Positions 1 through 12,845 are shown, numbered from the stretch's first letter. The stretch: DNA of 64,000 bases from Seriola aureovittata (GCF_021018895.1 NC_079368.1:15220856-15284855); one strand, 5' to 3'. Numbers and translations: made by a program. The notes: generated by a model not told the origin, from the letters alone.

Positions 1-1595
1 ATAGTATAGTAAGGCATAAAACGTCATAGTATAGAAAGGCATAAAAATGGCATAAAACGTCATAGTATAGTAAGGTATAAAAATGGCATAAAACGTCATA
101 GTATAGTAAGGCATAAAAAAGTGAATAAACATCATAGCACAGTAAGGCATATAAAAGTGAAAAAACATCATAGAATAGTAAGGCATAAAAAGTCATACTA
201 TATTAAGGCATAAAAAGGTGAAAAAACGTCATAGTATAGTAAGGCATAAAAATGGCATAAAACGTCATAGTATAGTAAGGCATAAAAAGTTTAAAAAACG
301 TCATAGTATAGTAAGGCATAAAACGTCATAGTATAGAAAGGCATAAAAATGGCATAAAACGTCATAGTATAGTAAGGCAAAAAAGGTGAAAAAACGTCAT
401 AGTATAGTAAGGCATAAAACGTTGTAGTATAGTAAGTCATAAAAAGGTGAAAAAACGTCATAGTATAATAAGGCATAAAAATGGCATAAAACGTCATAGT
501 ATAGTAAGGCATAAAAAGTTTAAAAAACGTCATAGTATAGTAAGGCATAAAACGTCATAGTATAGAAAGGCATAAAAATGGCATAAAACGTCATAGTATA
601 GTAAGGCAAAAAAGGTGAAAAAACGTCATAGTATAGTAAGGCATAAAACGTCGTAGTATAGTAAGGTATAAAAATGGCATAAAACGTCATAGTATAGTAA
701 GGCATAAAAAAGTGAATAAACATCATAGCACAGTAAGGCATAAAAAAGTGAAAAAACATCATAGTATAGTAAGGCATAAAAAGTTTAAAAAACGTCATAG
801 TATAGTAAGGCATAAAACGTCATAGTATAGTAAGGTATAAAAATGGCATAAAACGTCATAGTATAGTAAGGCATAAAAAAGTGAAAAAACATCATAGCAC
901 AGTAAGGCATAAAAAAGTGAAAAAACATCATAGTATAGTAAGACATAAAACGTCATAGTATAGTAAGGCATAAAGAGGTGAAAAAACATCATAGCATAGT
1001 ATGGCATAAAAATGGCATAAAACGTCATAGTATAGTAAGGCATAAAAAGGTGAAAAAACATCATAGCATAGTAAGGCATAAAACTTCATATTATAGTAAT
1101 GCATAAAACGTCATAGTATAGTAAGGCATAAAAAGGTGAAAAAACATCATAGTATAGTAATGCATAAAAATGGCATAAAACGTCATAGTATAGTAAGGCA
1201 TAAAAAGGTGAAAAAACGTCATAGAATAGTAAGGCATAAAACGTCATAGTATAGTAAGGCATAAAAATGTCATCGTACAGTAAGGCATAAAAATAGTAAA
1301 AAAATAAAACGACATAGTATAGTAAGGCATAAAATAGTCATCAAAAGGACATGGTATAGTAAGTCATAAAATATCATACTATAATAAGGCATAAAAACCT
1401 CATAATATAGTAAGGCATGAAAAATTCATAGTATAGTGAGGTATTAAAACGTCATAGCACAATAAGACATAAAAAAGTCATAGTATGGTAAGGCAAATAA
1501 AGGCCTATTATGGTAGGGCATAAAAATATCATGATATTGTGAGGTATAAAAAAGTCATTGTATAGTAAATCATAAAAATCATAGTATAGTAAGAT
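1..1595. repeat. AT-rich minisatellite array (about 25-bp unit)
   Basis: Tandem copies of a unit like cgtcatagtatagtaaggc followed by ataaaa, with length variants of about 23-28 bp and inserts such as atggcataaaa or aggtgaaaaa. A higher-order period is visible: the junction agtttaaaaaacgtc occurs at about 288, 517 and 782, spacings of 229 and 265 bp. Units are close to identical on the left and increasingly diverged from about 1290 to 1595, as expected at the edge of an array homogenised by unequal exchange. The array runs off the left end. Long minus-strand ORFs repeating PYYTMTF are a by-product of the unit lacking stops in one frame, not genes. Confidence 0.95.
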
Positions 1596-1734
1596 TATTG
1601 GAATTAACTAATAATGACTAACAATGACTTCATTGCAAACATAGTGCAAACAAGTTTACTCAAACATTGATAGGTACCATTCTGTTCTCCCAAAATATTG
1701 GTAGGGACATATCCCAATCATCCATATGCAAACA

Positions 1735-1945
1735 TACACCATTGTTCTCTACACAGTAAAAAACATGGAGCTGGTTTGGGATCAACTGGACAAAAGGTGA
1801 AAGCAAAGCAATCTACAAATGCAACACATTTGTCAGAAGTCCTGCAACATTGTTGGGATGAATTTTCCAAACAGTATTTGATTTCCACTGTAGAAAGAAT
1901 GTTACGAGTGTGTTTGAATGCTGAATGAGTCAAAGATTTTGATTA
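1735..1945 (+). mobile_element. Degenerate 3' remnant of a Tc1-like DNA transposon
   Basis: The plus strand reads as the tail of a Tc1-like transposase. A short piece resembling MELVWDQLD in one frame is followed, after a frame change near 1796, by VKAKQSTNATHLSEV, LQHCWDEF and QYLISTVERM. This matches the usual C-terminal pattern (VKAKQ, then CW-E and YL--VERMPRV). The normal end of the protein is lost: the reading stops at LNAE, 1926-1928. No terminal inverted repeat is visible, so this is a dead fragment. It is flanked by the minisatellite and a TC microsatellite. Family assignment is from remembered family patterns, not a search. Confidence 0.6.
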
Positions 1946-1968
1946 AATCCAGGATTCACGACTCAATG

Positions 1969-1969
<1 letters not shown>

Positions 1970-2027
<58 letters not shown>

Positions 2028-2062
2028 ACTCTCTCTTCTCTCTTTCACTCTCTCTCTCTCTT
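1970..2062. repeat. (TC)n microsatellite
   Basis: Imperfect TC tract of about 90 bp directly after the Tc1-like remnant. Confidence 0.95.
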
Positions 2063-3886
2063 TTTTAATCTCTATTATTTATTTAATTTCAGAGTACACT
2101 GAGAAATGACAGTAAGCTTTGACTGGTAGTGTATACTGAGAATAAAGTTTTTGAAACCACACAACCTCAAATTGGTTAGTGTAAAGTGGCGACTATTTGG
2201 TACCATGCACAACTTAATGATCTACTATTGTTTTGAACAGTGCTTGAGAGGGTTTTCAATTTCCAGTAAATTATTAATAGCTATTGTACTGAATGAAATC
2301 CACACACCTTGTTATACAGAATCTCTTTGGATTAACAAAACTCTCACTCCTCAGAGGCTCAACCTGCCCATAGATACTCATTTACAGCTTAATCCCACTT
2401 GTCTTCTGTGACTGGTGACCAGCAAACTATTTAGTGTATTTGCCTTCCTCGCCTCCAATCCACATCTTTGGTCCTATTACAGTGCACACACCATCAGAGT
2501 TCATTAGCCCCCCACTGGCCAGGCTTCTTTTGTTGATTGTGATCAAACAAGCACGCTGAGTGGGACAACTCCAAAAGTATACTGAAGGATGGATCAATAG
2601 GAGAGAAAAAAAGCAGTAGCACTTGTTTATTTTAGGGAGGCAGGGTGGGGGGTGTCAGGAAGCAGAGGTGACAAGAGGAATTACACCCCAAATAAACAGA
2701 GAGCAGTCTGAGGAAATAGGGAGACTCAACGTCTGGATGCTGAGGCTACTGTCGAGGAAGGATAGGGTAGACTGGAACTGCTCATCTGCAACTGTTCAAT
2801 CCACAATGAAAACAAAGACAAGACCAGACTGAGTCTGCTTAGTTTTTCTTTTTTTTTCAAAAATTACCTTTCTGAAAATGATGCCTTTAAGCTCTTTTTT
2901 TATGCTATAATAAACAACAGTAATAGTAGCATACTGCAATCATGTTTATGTTTTAGAGTTAAAGTGAATCAAGACTGGACGTATATGGTCAGTTTGGACA
3001 CATTTTGTGCTTCAGCACATTGAATCTGAAATAAAAAATGGATACTATGTTTAGGTCTCAAGTCTGAACTTTAATTTGTGTAGGTTTGTATCAATACTGT
3101 AAGAACTGAGTGAGAAATAATGCCAATGGTTATGATTGTATTCAGTAAGATGCAATTTGGGACATTGACACGGTTGGTACAGAAAACACAACACACAGTA
3201 GCACACGAGCTTGGTGTCACCAACTGCAATCCAGCCGACCTACAGTAAGTCTTCATCCACCACAGAAATGTTTTACACACAATCATCTTTAACATCATCA
3301 TCCTCTGTGCCTCTGTGATTATCACTTTTAGTCTTTGAACTTTATTCAAGGTCACAGAGAGCTGACACCTCTTAGAGCATGCATCTGTGAAAGGCAGGGA
3401 CACGCCCTGGACAGGTCTCCAGTCCATCACACACTGAACAAAACAGCTCATATTCATAAATGTGGATAGTTTGGTGTTCAATCCAGCTGGTGCTGTCATA
3501 GAACAGTGAGTAATTCAGTGCAATAAATATTATTCATCCCATTCACCCATTCATTATGTAGAAGCTTGTAATAATAAAAATCTTCATAGGGAAGCCACTT
3601 CAGGATGTGTAAATGGAAATGTTGAATGGAAGGAAGGAGTTTCTCTCAGCTATGTAGAGTTGTATATTGACCCGTCTTTATACAGTCCACTGACCGAGGT
3701 TATCAGTGATCTCCTGGAGGAATTCCTGATATGACTTGTGCTGAATCAGGGGAACACAGGAAGTGCTACAGGCTGCAGAACAAGATGTCCAAGTGAAGAA
3801 TTATAATTTCAAAATGTATATTAGTTTTTTACTTACTTTGAAATTTGAAGTGCATTAATTCACATGTTCATCAATTTCCTTTTCAT
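2063..3886. other. No gene recognised
   Basis: Ordinary AT-rich non-coding DNA downstream of eif4ebp. Short ORFs here show no recognisable motif. The piece near 3398-3435 (a ccctggacaggtctccagtcc-type string) looks like a scrap of a dispersed fish repeat, but it is too short to name. Confidence 0.5.
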
Positions 3887-3892
3887 TTTATT
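3887..3892 (-). terminator. Candidate poly(A) signal for eif4ebp
   Basis: Canonical AATAAA on the minus strand (tttatt on plus), about 845 nt past the stop codon. It is the first canonical signal I noticed downstream; use is inferred. Confidence 0.3.
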
Positions 3893-4736
3893 GTTGAAAA
3901 ATAGCTTTTTGCTCCTTCAGTTGACACTATGCAAGAGAAACGTGTATTCAAACCAGACAACTGATGAACATGAAGACATTGCTCAGCTTGTTAGTGTATT
4001 GTGTTTTTGCAATCTATTGACATGACACCACAAGACTCACTAGTAGCACACAATCAATGCACACTGAAAAATGCATGACAAAGACAAAGTGTTGTTAACT
4101 TTAATGGTGTTTGCTTTAATGCTTTTTGTCACCCTACAAACCCTGTGTGAAAATCAGTTTCAAAATTTCATCAACAAAATTCTGTTTTACATTCTCTGTA
4201 TGACACTTCAGGTGAAGTACTGTTTTTTAAATTTTCAGAACGTGATCAACTATACATCAAATTATACAGTAACTTGAACATTTCAAGGCAATATTTGAAG
4301 AGAGGTGTCAGGAAATGTGTGGAAATGAAACCACATCATGTTACAAACGCTTCAGGAATGCTGATAAATTCAGAAAATTGGATCTTCATTTTCATTATTG
4401 TCTCTCAGTAGTGGGGGATGAGGCTTTGTTGGTGTTAAGTACTTCCCAGTGTTGATTTCAAACATGTAACCGCTACAGGAAGGCACACTTTGTCACACAT
4501 AAATCAGGATTAAGCCTTGAGGCAGACAGAAAAGGCTTCATTATAGGTTTGTTCTGGGCAAAACTAGCAAACGTGATTGACAAAGACAGACTTGAAGACA
4601 AAAAGACACTGTGAATACCACAGGGGAACCTCCGTCTTCATGGAATGGACAATGGGAAGAGAGAAGATGCTCCTGAACCCTTCTCCACAGCATCATGTTG
4701 GTAAGTCTGACATCTTAATACTCGCTCCAGCACAAC

Positions 4737-4768
4737 CTAGATGTCCATTTCAAACTGCGCATCATCAC
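4737..4768 (-). CDS. eif4ebp1: eif4ebp exon 3 (TOS motif and stop)
   Basis: Only 32 nt. Acceptor TTTAAG|GT, reading [10 protein letters not shown] then TAG at 4737-4739. The FEMDI TOS motif is the raptor/mTORC1 docking element of all 4E-BPs, which fixes this tiny exon despite its size. Confidence 0.93.
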
Positions 4769-7381
4769 CTTAAAGAGAAAGAAAAACATATTTCACAAAC
4801 AGAGCGCCACACTGCAGTAGGATTAACCTTTATCAGTCTTTAACATCAGACAGTCAGCATGGCAGGAAGTAACCAATGGGTAACAGATGCTCTAAGGAAT
4901 AAGAAATATTTATGATTAACTTGACAAGTTAGTTAAAGTATCAATAAATCATTTAAGACAGTTATATAATTTGCAATGCCTACAAAATGTGTGTTTTTGG
5001 TTACAAACAAAAACTTACGTGTTTATGAATACATTTAAAATGAAAACATTTACAACACTCTGACAGTTACTTTTTGTGTAAGTGCTCAAGCAATCCTTTC
5101 AAGAATAAAAATAAATACACAAATAAATTTCACACCTGCCTTTTAAGTCTGGTCCCAGCCCTCTTAGAGATTAAAATATACCCGGTGTTGAGCTTACTAA
5201 CAGTTGTTTACCCAGTTGGAAAAACACCCGAGCTAATGGAAAACTTAGAAAGCGGGGTTAAGAAGAGGCATGTCATCTTTTTGTGCTGGAACCAGAAAAA
5301 TTGTAACAGAAAAAGAAATGCCATGAAAGTGGTGGCAACAGGTTGTTGTAGGTCGATTTACAGCTCAACAACTCTTAACAACATGAAAAATGTTGCTTCT
5401 GAGACAGCTAAAAATTATTTTGATGGGATGCATAAAATTGATCTCCATCTATCATCGGTAAAAGAAAGGGCAGCCACGTTAAAGCTGTTGTAAGATCTGA
5501 TGGCTAATAGTGATACACATGACATAACTGGGGTTAAAGATTTCTCAAAGAAATCTGCGTTTTGTGGTTTTCAGTGGTTATATGAATTTACATTGGAATC
5601 TAGGACTGAATTCTTCACTCCAAATGCCACCCAGTGATGTGTATCTGAGGTGTCAATATACCGGTGTTGTTGCTGTCAGGTGCAGTGATTTTGTTGTTGT
5701 TCAGTAGTTCTCCATTATGGGCTTTCTCGTTGGTGTCTTTGGAGGGTGGACTGGTCACCCCTGGAATGTTGGGCAGACCTCGCGGAGGAGTCTTGGCAAC
5801 TGGAGAGCGGCGACAATCCAGCAGAAACTTTCGGTCGTAGATGATCCTGGTACCTTTTGTGTGTAAAGGCAGGAAAAGCAAAGGATGACCACCAGAGATG
5901 GAGCACTGCGTTCACTCAGACAGAGCACTGAAGTCACACATACAGTAGCTGCCTGGCATCTGCTGCTTCAGTCATGCTTCATTCAACATTTGTATGCAGG
6001 TGTGCAGCATGTCCATTTTTGTTTGAAATTTTGACCATTACATTAGACTAGGGCTGCAACTAATCAAGAAATTAAACTGCTAACTCGATTAATTAAGTCA
6101 GTTATTACTGAAAAATATTCATCTCATTTTCTCTGCGTCCAAGGTAAAAACAACATTGTTTTGGGTTATTTTTTTATTGAAAAATTAAAAACTATTAATC
6201 AAAATTAATTTAAATTAATTAATTAAAAAAATTATTGTTGCAGCTCTACACTATACACTAAAATCCGACCAATAAAATTATTGAATCTGATTATGAAACA
6301 CTGATCATTGAATAAACAAATAAGAAGTGCTTGCACAAAAGAAAAACACAGTGTATTTTTTAACCTCTACCCTTATCTTGTGAAGAATGTATCAACATGC
6401 TTAAATCAAACCTTTCTAATATTTATATTAAAAATGGTAAAAGGGTAATGGAAATGTGTCCCAAAATCTTTAAAGATAATCAAAATTTGGTGGGTCTCTT
6501 TGGATCTGTACATCAGCTACATACAATCCATGAAGGAGTTGTTAATGATACCAATACAAAGAAGTATGCTTTCTTGTACACGTCTGCTAATGATGTCTAC
6601 CATTTCACTTGATTTATATTTTTATGTTTTATTTCATATTTCATGAATTCATTTTGCACTGTATTTCTCACGTTTGCATTGTCTTGCAAACTTTAAAAAC
6701 TGTTACATATTTTTTCTTATGTTTAGATACAGATAAAACGCCTTATTAAAACTCTTTTTGAGACTGCACAAAAATTAAACACAATTCAGTGACTTCAGAC
6801 GGAAAGACCCAATCACAGCTTTAGTTGTCGGTGACGTGGACGTGAACAGTAGGAGTGGCTAACGTCCCAAGATTAGCTGAAGAAGCCCACAATCAAAGCC
6901 GATCCCCTAAAAGTGAGAACGCAATGATATAAGTACATACACTCACAAACCTTGGATCACAATTAGTAAATTGCTTCAAAGTCAGCAGTACTTTATGTCT
7001 CTCCCTCTCTTTTCAACCAAACATTTGCTAGCCAGCGTTAGCAATTAGCTGAGGCGGAGCTAGCAGCTGGTTCTGCACGGTGGCGTTTGACAGGAGCAGA
7101 CCTCATGGAGTTAGCCTGAGCAGCGCCTGCACTCACCGACAATGCTGCTGTGAAGTGGATAAGAGTATAAATCGTGTGACCGTTGAGTAACGCCACATCT
7201 CCTCGGCACACGCAAGTAAATAAAATGAAAAACAATAGTACGCACCACCCGGGGTCGTGCTGAACAGGGTGCCTCCGGGAGTAGTGGAGTAGTCGTGGGG
7301 CATGTGCTCCGCGTCGTTGACAGTCACCGTCCTGGTCGACGGGATGGCCTTGGCAGTGGTCTTCTGGCAGTCAGTGGACAT
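4737..7381 (-). CDS. eif4ebp1: eIF4E-binding protein (4E-BP), whole gene, three exons
   Basis: Translational repressor that sequesters cap-binding eIF4E until phosphorylated by mTORC1. The exons 7246-7381, 5662-5853 and 4737-4768 join in phase (136+192+32 nt) to 119 residues plus stop, the usual 4E-BP size. Motifs in order: KAIPSTR (RAIP-like, residues 11-17), DYSTTPGGT and FSTTPGG with the priming threonines T34 and T43, the eIF4E-binding YDRKFLL (51-57, Y-x4-L-phi), RSPVAKTPP with S62 and T67, and the C-terminal TOS motif FEMDI. All the regulatory phospho-sites of the family are present. The introns are GT-AG. The paralogue is assigned eif4ebp1 because ank1 lies next door, as on human 8p11. 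The C-terminal third (NNN-rich, [10 protein letters not shown]) also resembles 4E-BP2, so the paralogue call is less sure than the family call. Confidence 0.9.
4769..5661 (-). other. eif4ebp intron 2
   Basis: GT-AG intron, AT-rich. It contains an unrecognised plus-strand 139-codon ORF (listed separately). Confidence 0.85.
5074..5493 (+). other. Unrecognised 139-codon ORF inside eif4ebp intron 2
   Basis: Open frame antisense to eif4ebp, lysine- and asparagine-rich, with no signal peptide or domain I can name. A short piece, [18 protein letters not shown], faintly recalls the N-terminal opening of Tc1-like transposases, but the rest does not follow the family. Either a decayed transposon piece or a chance ORF in AT-rich DNA; I do not claim a gene. 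Confidence 0.2.
5662..5853 (-). CDS. eif4ebp1: eif4ebp exon 2 (eIF4E-binding motif)
   Basis: Acceptor AAAAG|GT, phase joins G|GT to exon 1. Reads [13 protein letters not shown] and [17 protein letters not shown], then a low-complexity [15 protein letters not shown]. Donor is G|GTATAT. Confidence 0.95.
5854..7245 (-). other. eif4ebp intron 1
   Basis: GT-AG intron between exons 1 and 2. Holds a 200-bp foldback element at 6049-6248; the rest is plain AT-rich sequence. Confidence 0.85.
6049..6248. mobile_element. Short inverted-repeat MITE (TAGGGCTGCAAC type)
   Basis: Starts TAGGGCTGCAACTAAT and ends with the imperfect inverse ATTATTGTTGCAGCTCTA. The interior is AT-rich and partly palindromic (AATTAATTAATTAA). 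About 200 bp, no coding capacity. This terminus is familiar from abundant teleost non-autonomous DNA transposons; no clear target-site duplication is seen. Confidence 0.7.
7246..7381 (-). CDS. eif4ebp1: eif4ebp exon 1 (start codon)
   Basis: Begins at ATG 7379-7381, with A at -3, and reads [17 protein letters not shown] through FSTTPG plus one base. Donor is G|GTGCGT. Carries the RAIP-like element and both TTPGG phospho-sites. The surrounding 7000-7400 stretch is richer in CpG than its neighbours, consistent with a promoter region. Confidence 0.95.
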
Positions 7382-9903
7382 CTTCTCTCTACTGTAACAA
7401 ACTAAAACTAGCTAACTAAATAACATCAAACAGGCAGAGCGTCAAAACAACAAAGCCACACCGTGCCTGTTACAGCTATTGCTTTGGCTCAACAGAATGG
7501 CTACTTTCAGATAAAAAAAAAATAATACCTCTTTTTCATAAGTGCAAATGATGAAAGGTAGTATCTAACATTACAACACGCAGTCTCCCACACACGGTGT
7601 CCAGGTTCTTTGTTCAAAGGACCTGAGCACACGTTCCTTCTCTTGCACTCACCCTCTACATGCAAACAAAACAACACAGACAGAAGACAGGCTGCAGGGG
7701 TAAATGCTCCCGAGGTGAACCCAATGGACTTATTCCGCCCCCTACTGGCACATGATGCCTGTACAATGGCTGCACATAGTTCTTTACTTACTTAATAGTT
7801 ACTCTGCTTTAATCCTCACTTTAGAGCTTGTTTGCAAAAGCATATTTATTAGATGTCATCTAATAAACCATTTAGCTAATCAAAGACAAATGAGGTTAAT
7901 ATATCAATTCAACAGCTTATGACCTCTAGAGAAACCAGCTTAACCTCTAGTAAGCACCAGCACAAACACTTGCTGGATTTGTAGAACTCCATTTATTAAA
8001 TGGATACTGAAAATGGATACATTACTAATATTACCATTTTCCATGGACAAACAGGGGTCTAGCCACTGATGTATTCATTTGTTTATTTATTGCAGAGTTT
8101 GAAAGAGCAGCCCTGCTGCAGACCATAATGTTCAACACATATTTTGGTGGTATTTTGATGAAAATTAGGATTGCTGAACAGTTCGCACAGGACAAGGCCT
8201 GCAGCAGTTCAGCATGTTTATAACATTTGGTTTGTTGAAAACTACAGTGTGATCACTTGTAGTTGGGTGCAGGTGTCTCACACAAAAGTATACACGCTAT
8301 ACACAAAGACATTTCATTTCTTTATTAATTTTGTAAATGTTGAGCTGGTGTACAGAGTAAATTGTCAATAGATGTCCTCAGATTTGATTGGATTAAAAGG
8401 CTTTTACATGTATATTTTAAATTCATGTTTGACTCTCCATAACAATAAAAAAAGCAAACAAAACAGGTTAAAATACCCACAAGACCCCTATTTATCCCCA
8501 GGTTGCAGGCATTACCCAGAACTCAACAGTCTCTTGGTAGCTACAGCTGTATGATGCTAAAAGTACATCCATAACATAACTAGAATCCCAGTTGACAAGT
8601 AAGGGTGCATAGCATTCTAAGTAAATATATATATATATTTTCATATATTTCATATATATATATAGCCTTTTATGTTAAAAACATTTTCTGTGCATGTGCG
8701 CAGTTGCATTCCTTAGTATTGAGTAATATGCTATTGCGTTAATAATGTCTTCAATCCATTCTAAAGGAATATACATGTGTTCTCTAGTTTTTGCAACAGT
8801 TAATATTTTTGCATGAACTTGGTGCATGGCATCATCTCAGTCGTCCCTCAGTGCAGGGCTTTCCATTGTTCATTTTTCTGATGTAACCACTCCTCCCTCT
8901 GCTTGCACTTAGTCGGACTCCTCCTCTCAAACTGCTTTCAAACTGTCACCATGTGGAAGCCTTAGAACCGGCTCAGTCTTATATTTGGTAAGGGGGCAGA
9001 AATAGATCAGGGGTGGGCTGTGTTGAGGAAAAATGCTTGTCATCTTGAAAGACTAGCCATCGAAGCCACCGAGCCTCCCCACAATTCCACAGAACTTCAA
9101 AGTGCTCCCCCTTGTTGTCTTTTCATCAGACCCCCCTCCGCCCCCCCTGCTCCAACCCTGACATCAGCAGTGGATTTATAAAATAGCCACTGCCTCAGAA
9201 ACCAACACAAGCATAATTATGAGCCCTTACAGAGCAAGCTGTATGCTATGACATAAGGGGTACTACACAATTACACTGCTGTGCAGTTTTTATTGACATC
9301 TAACTTTTTGTGGTTATTAAAAAAGATAATAAAATAGAAATAATATTTGATGAAGGGATATTTGTTGCAATGTCGAAAACCCATTTGAGGCGTCTCTCTT
9401 TAAATCTGTCCACTTACATGATTTGTATGTGTGTTTGTAATGAAATGACAATGAAGACATGTTTGATGATCAACAGGAGATATTGAATTGAAACAACAGA
9501 GTGAATACCCTATTATCTACTAAAGTACAGAGCCAACACAGATGATTACTTTATAACAAGACTTACAGTATACCAAGACTTTACATTCATCATCTCTGGC
9601 TGTGAAGCCATACTAAACACTTATTGATGGGTGCTTATTGCAACGTTTTTGTGACGTACATCTTTTTCCATAATAAAGCATTCAATGTCTAATGAAATGT
9701 TTGAAAGAGATGCATGTAGGTAATTGATATCATGTGAGATGGCGTGGTTATTGAGGTAAATCAACTTTAAAAAAGATGTGAATTAGAATTACACGCATAA
9801 TCTGAGAGCCGCTGCTCTTTGTCCATTTGCAATATTACTTCCTGTGATATTATCACAACGTTGACATGTCCCAATATCCAGGACTGAATATGTGATATTA
9901 ACA

Positions 9904-9904
<1 letters not shown>

Positions 9905-9996
<92 letters not shown>
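9905..9996. repeat. (CA)n microsatellite
   Basis: Uninterrupted CA tract of about 92 bp. Confidence 0.97.
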
Positions 9997-10002
<6 letters not shown>

Positions 10003-12645
10003 ACAACCAATAAGATTTCTTTCAAGGTGCATATGACTGTTATTAAGATTTAAAAACTATGACTGAACACACCTACATTCCCTGATGAGTGTAACAAAAA
10101 CAGACACTTTGCTTAGATGGGATGGCTGGTATTAAGTCATACCAATATTTGCCCAATCTTAAGTGTAAAACGTAAACTTAATAGTTTTCTTTCCTAAAGA
10201 GGCAAAGTGATAAAATAATGTGGGATGCTAATGTACTGACATCATTTCTGAGTGTAGTGAGGAGTAGCCTAAAGCTGTGACTGACAGATTGAAAGCTGAG
10301 GAAGAACATGAACTATGATCCTAAGATCCTGTCTCTCTCTTTCTGTCACGCAAACAAACACACTCAAACACGCTCAGACAAACATTCCTTTCCTTTTGAA
10401 AGCAGTTATTGCTTCTTCTGAAGTAGTTAAGACAGTAAATCATGCAAAAAAAAAAAGAAGAAAAAAGAAAGACGTAACACAAAATAAAGGAGTGAAACAA
10501 AAGACGGGAAGGGTCAGGCTCACAGTTGCGGGTCAGTATTACAGTTTCTCATCACAGTGATTGGTGACTGACTGTCTTTGCTACACTCCCAAGAATGACC
10601 AAGGAGACAAACATCAAAGCTCAACACGTCCTTGACCCTCGACACTCTTCTTTTTCCAGCTGACTCTTTGTCTTTTACCCAGTCAAACCAGTGCTACATT
10701 ATTACCAGCATTTCAGCTACTTTACCCTCATCAAGTGACATCCTCTGGTGGTGGTGAGATGGTCTATAAGTGCACCTAATGGGTGTTGGTGTCAGATACT
10801 GCATGATGAGGTCAAATAGACACTGCTACTAGCTGAGGGTGAGATCCTGCCCCCTGCTGGAGGTGGACAGGACTGCTACATCTATTCTGAGAGGCTGACT
10901 GGAGGGGCGAGGGGGTGAGAGGTGGAGGTAGGGCGATAAGGGCAAGATCGAGGGTGAAGAGAGGTATTGGGATTTTGGCTCAGACAGACATCTGATAAAC
11001 ACAGACCTCACAAGGATACAGCACACTGGGGACAAGAAAAAGGCGAAGGAGTGGGATGGTAGAGTAGGTTAATCTCTCATGATAATCTGTCCCTCATCAT
11101 ATATCTCATTGTCACTCTCTTCACAAGGCAAACCACTCTGAGGGAAGGTCGGGCTCAAAAAACCCACAGTACGGTAAATGACTTACAGTATGTCTTCCCT
11201 CTACAGTTTGACATGTCAAAAGCAAAGGGTGAAATCACATGAAAAGCACAAAGAAACAAACAGCCTGACACACAAAAATCTGACGTTCAAAACAGGCAGA
11301 GCGACACAACATTTGTATGTTCTTGTACCCACAAAGATCTCAAGATATATAGAATAATATATAGGTTCAGACCAAACGAACCAAACAAGAAAAACAGGGA
11401 GGAATTTCTTATGTACCTGAAACAGCAGCATCAGTGGCATCGCATAGGGATCTTATAACATAAACAACACACGTAACACACAGTCACGTAGAGCATTTTA
11501 GTGCATACGATATTATGTACAACACCGATATCGTTGGGTGATAATTGTAGCTTTACTGGACTCTGAGAGCACTGGGACAGGTTTAAAACTAGTTTGTGAT
11601 GCTCTTAGCTGGAAGAGTGTTGCAGGTGGGAGGGGGAGTAACTTGTTGCCTAGAGATTATGTAATTCTCAATATTTTAGTCTCCCTTTTTCTTAAGTTTA
11701 ACTGATAAATTTTTCCCTGTTGGTTTAGAAAACAGGCCAGTTATTGACCATACCCTACATTGCATGCCTGTCCCATACAGCAGTGTCTCCTCCCCATCCC
11801 CCCCACCCTTTTACCCACCCCTGTATTCCCTCAGTATTTGTAGTTAAAGACAGGCCATGCGGCAGCAGTCACTCATGCTGATACAGATAACAGGAAGCAC
11901 GTTTTGGTTGCTAGTTTTTTTGTTTGTGTTTGGTTTTTCTTTTATACGAAATCATGCTTCTAGTCTAGTAGTAGATGTTTTTTTTTCCACGGTTTCTTTA
12001 AAAAAAAAAAAAGGTAATAAAAACTACAAGTTAATCCATATCCTTCTCTTCTGGTGCGTGCTGATAGACGGCATAGCCGCTGTGGTTGTCATTAAGTTGG
12101 TGTCTGTTGCCATTCATTTCTGTCTGTCTGCCTTTTTATGTGTTCTTCCTCCTGTCAGCTGCTGCTGGTCATGTGTCCATGTAGGATGGTTTTGGTGAAG
12201 GGGTTGAATCCTGCGGAGAACTCTGCAGAGAGAGGGAAAAACGCTGATTTAGGACAAGCCACACATTTGTCTGCTGTTGTACAACAGATCAGAGCAAAAC
12301 CTCATAAGGAGTCTACACAGCAGGTGGCATGCAAGCTGCAGTAAGTCAGTGCAAATGTAAGTATTTTTGAATCTCAGATATGTGAACTGCTATATGCATA
12401 TCTTTAAAATGACCCTGGCTAAAATGCCCATCTTTAAATTGCCCGTATGTTGATCCTCATATATCACCCAGATTCTTTTCTTATCATTATAAAACTAAAT
12501 CAAGCACATTAGTTCTGCAAAAGCATTCAAGCAAAAATGGTTGGCAAAAGTGGTTTAACATTCCGTCGAGAGTCACTTGAAATATCAGTAATCGCAGAAA
12601 TGTCATGGCCTTTACGTTAGAAAGTCACACACACTTATACTGTGA

Positions 12646-12650
12646 CTCTC

Positions 12651-12691
<41 letters not shown>

Positions 12692-12729
12692 CCCACACAC
12701 ACACACTCACACTCACACTCACACACACA

Positions 12730-12811
<82 letters not shown>

Positions 12812-12845
12812 CACGCACGCACACGCACACACACACACACACACA
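12646..12845. repeat. Long compound (CA)n microsatellite
   Basis: About 200 bp of CA with CT, CC and CG interruptions. The histidine/threonine and cysteine/valine ORFs across it are artefacts. Confidence 0.97.

Noticed and set aside
291..1079. Overlapping minus-strand ORFs rich in PYYTMTF repeats
   Set aside because: They are the translation of a tandem minisatellite whose unit lacks stops in this frame; there is no start context, domain or splice structure.
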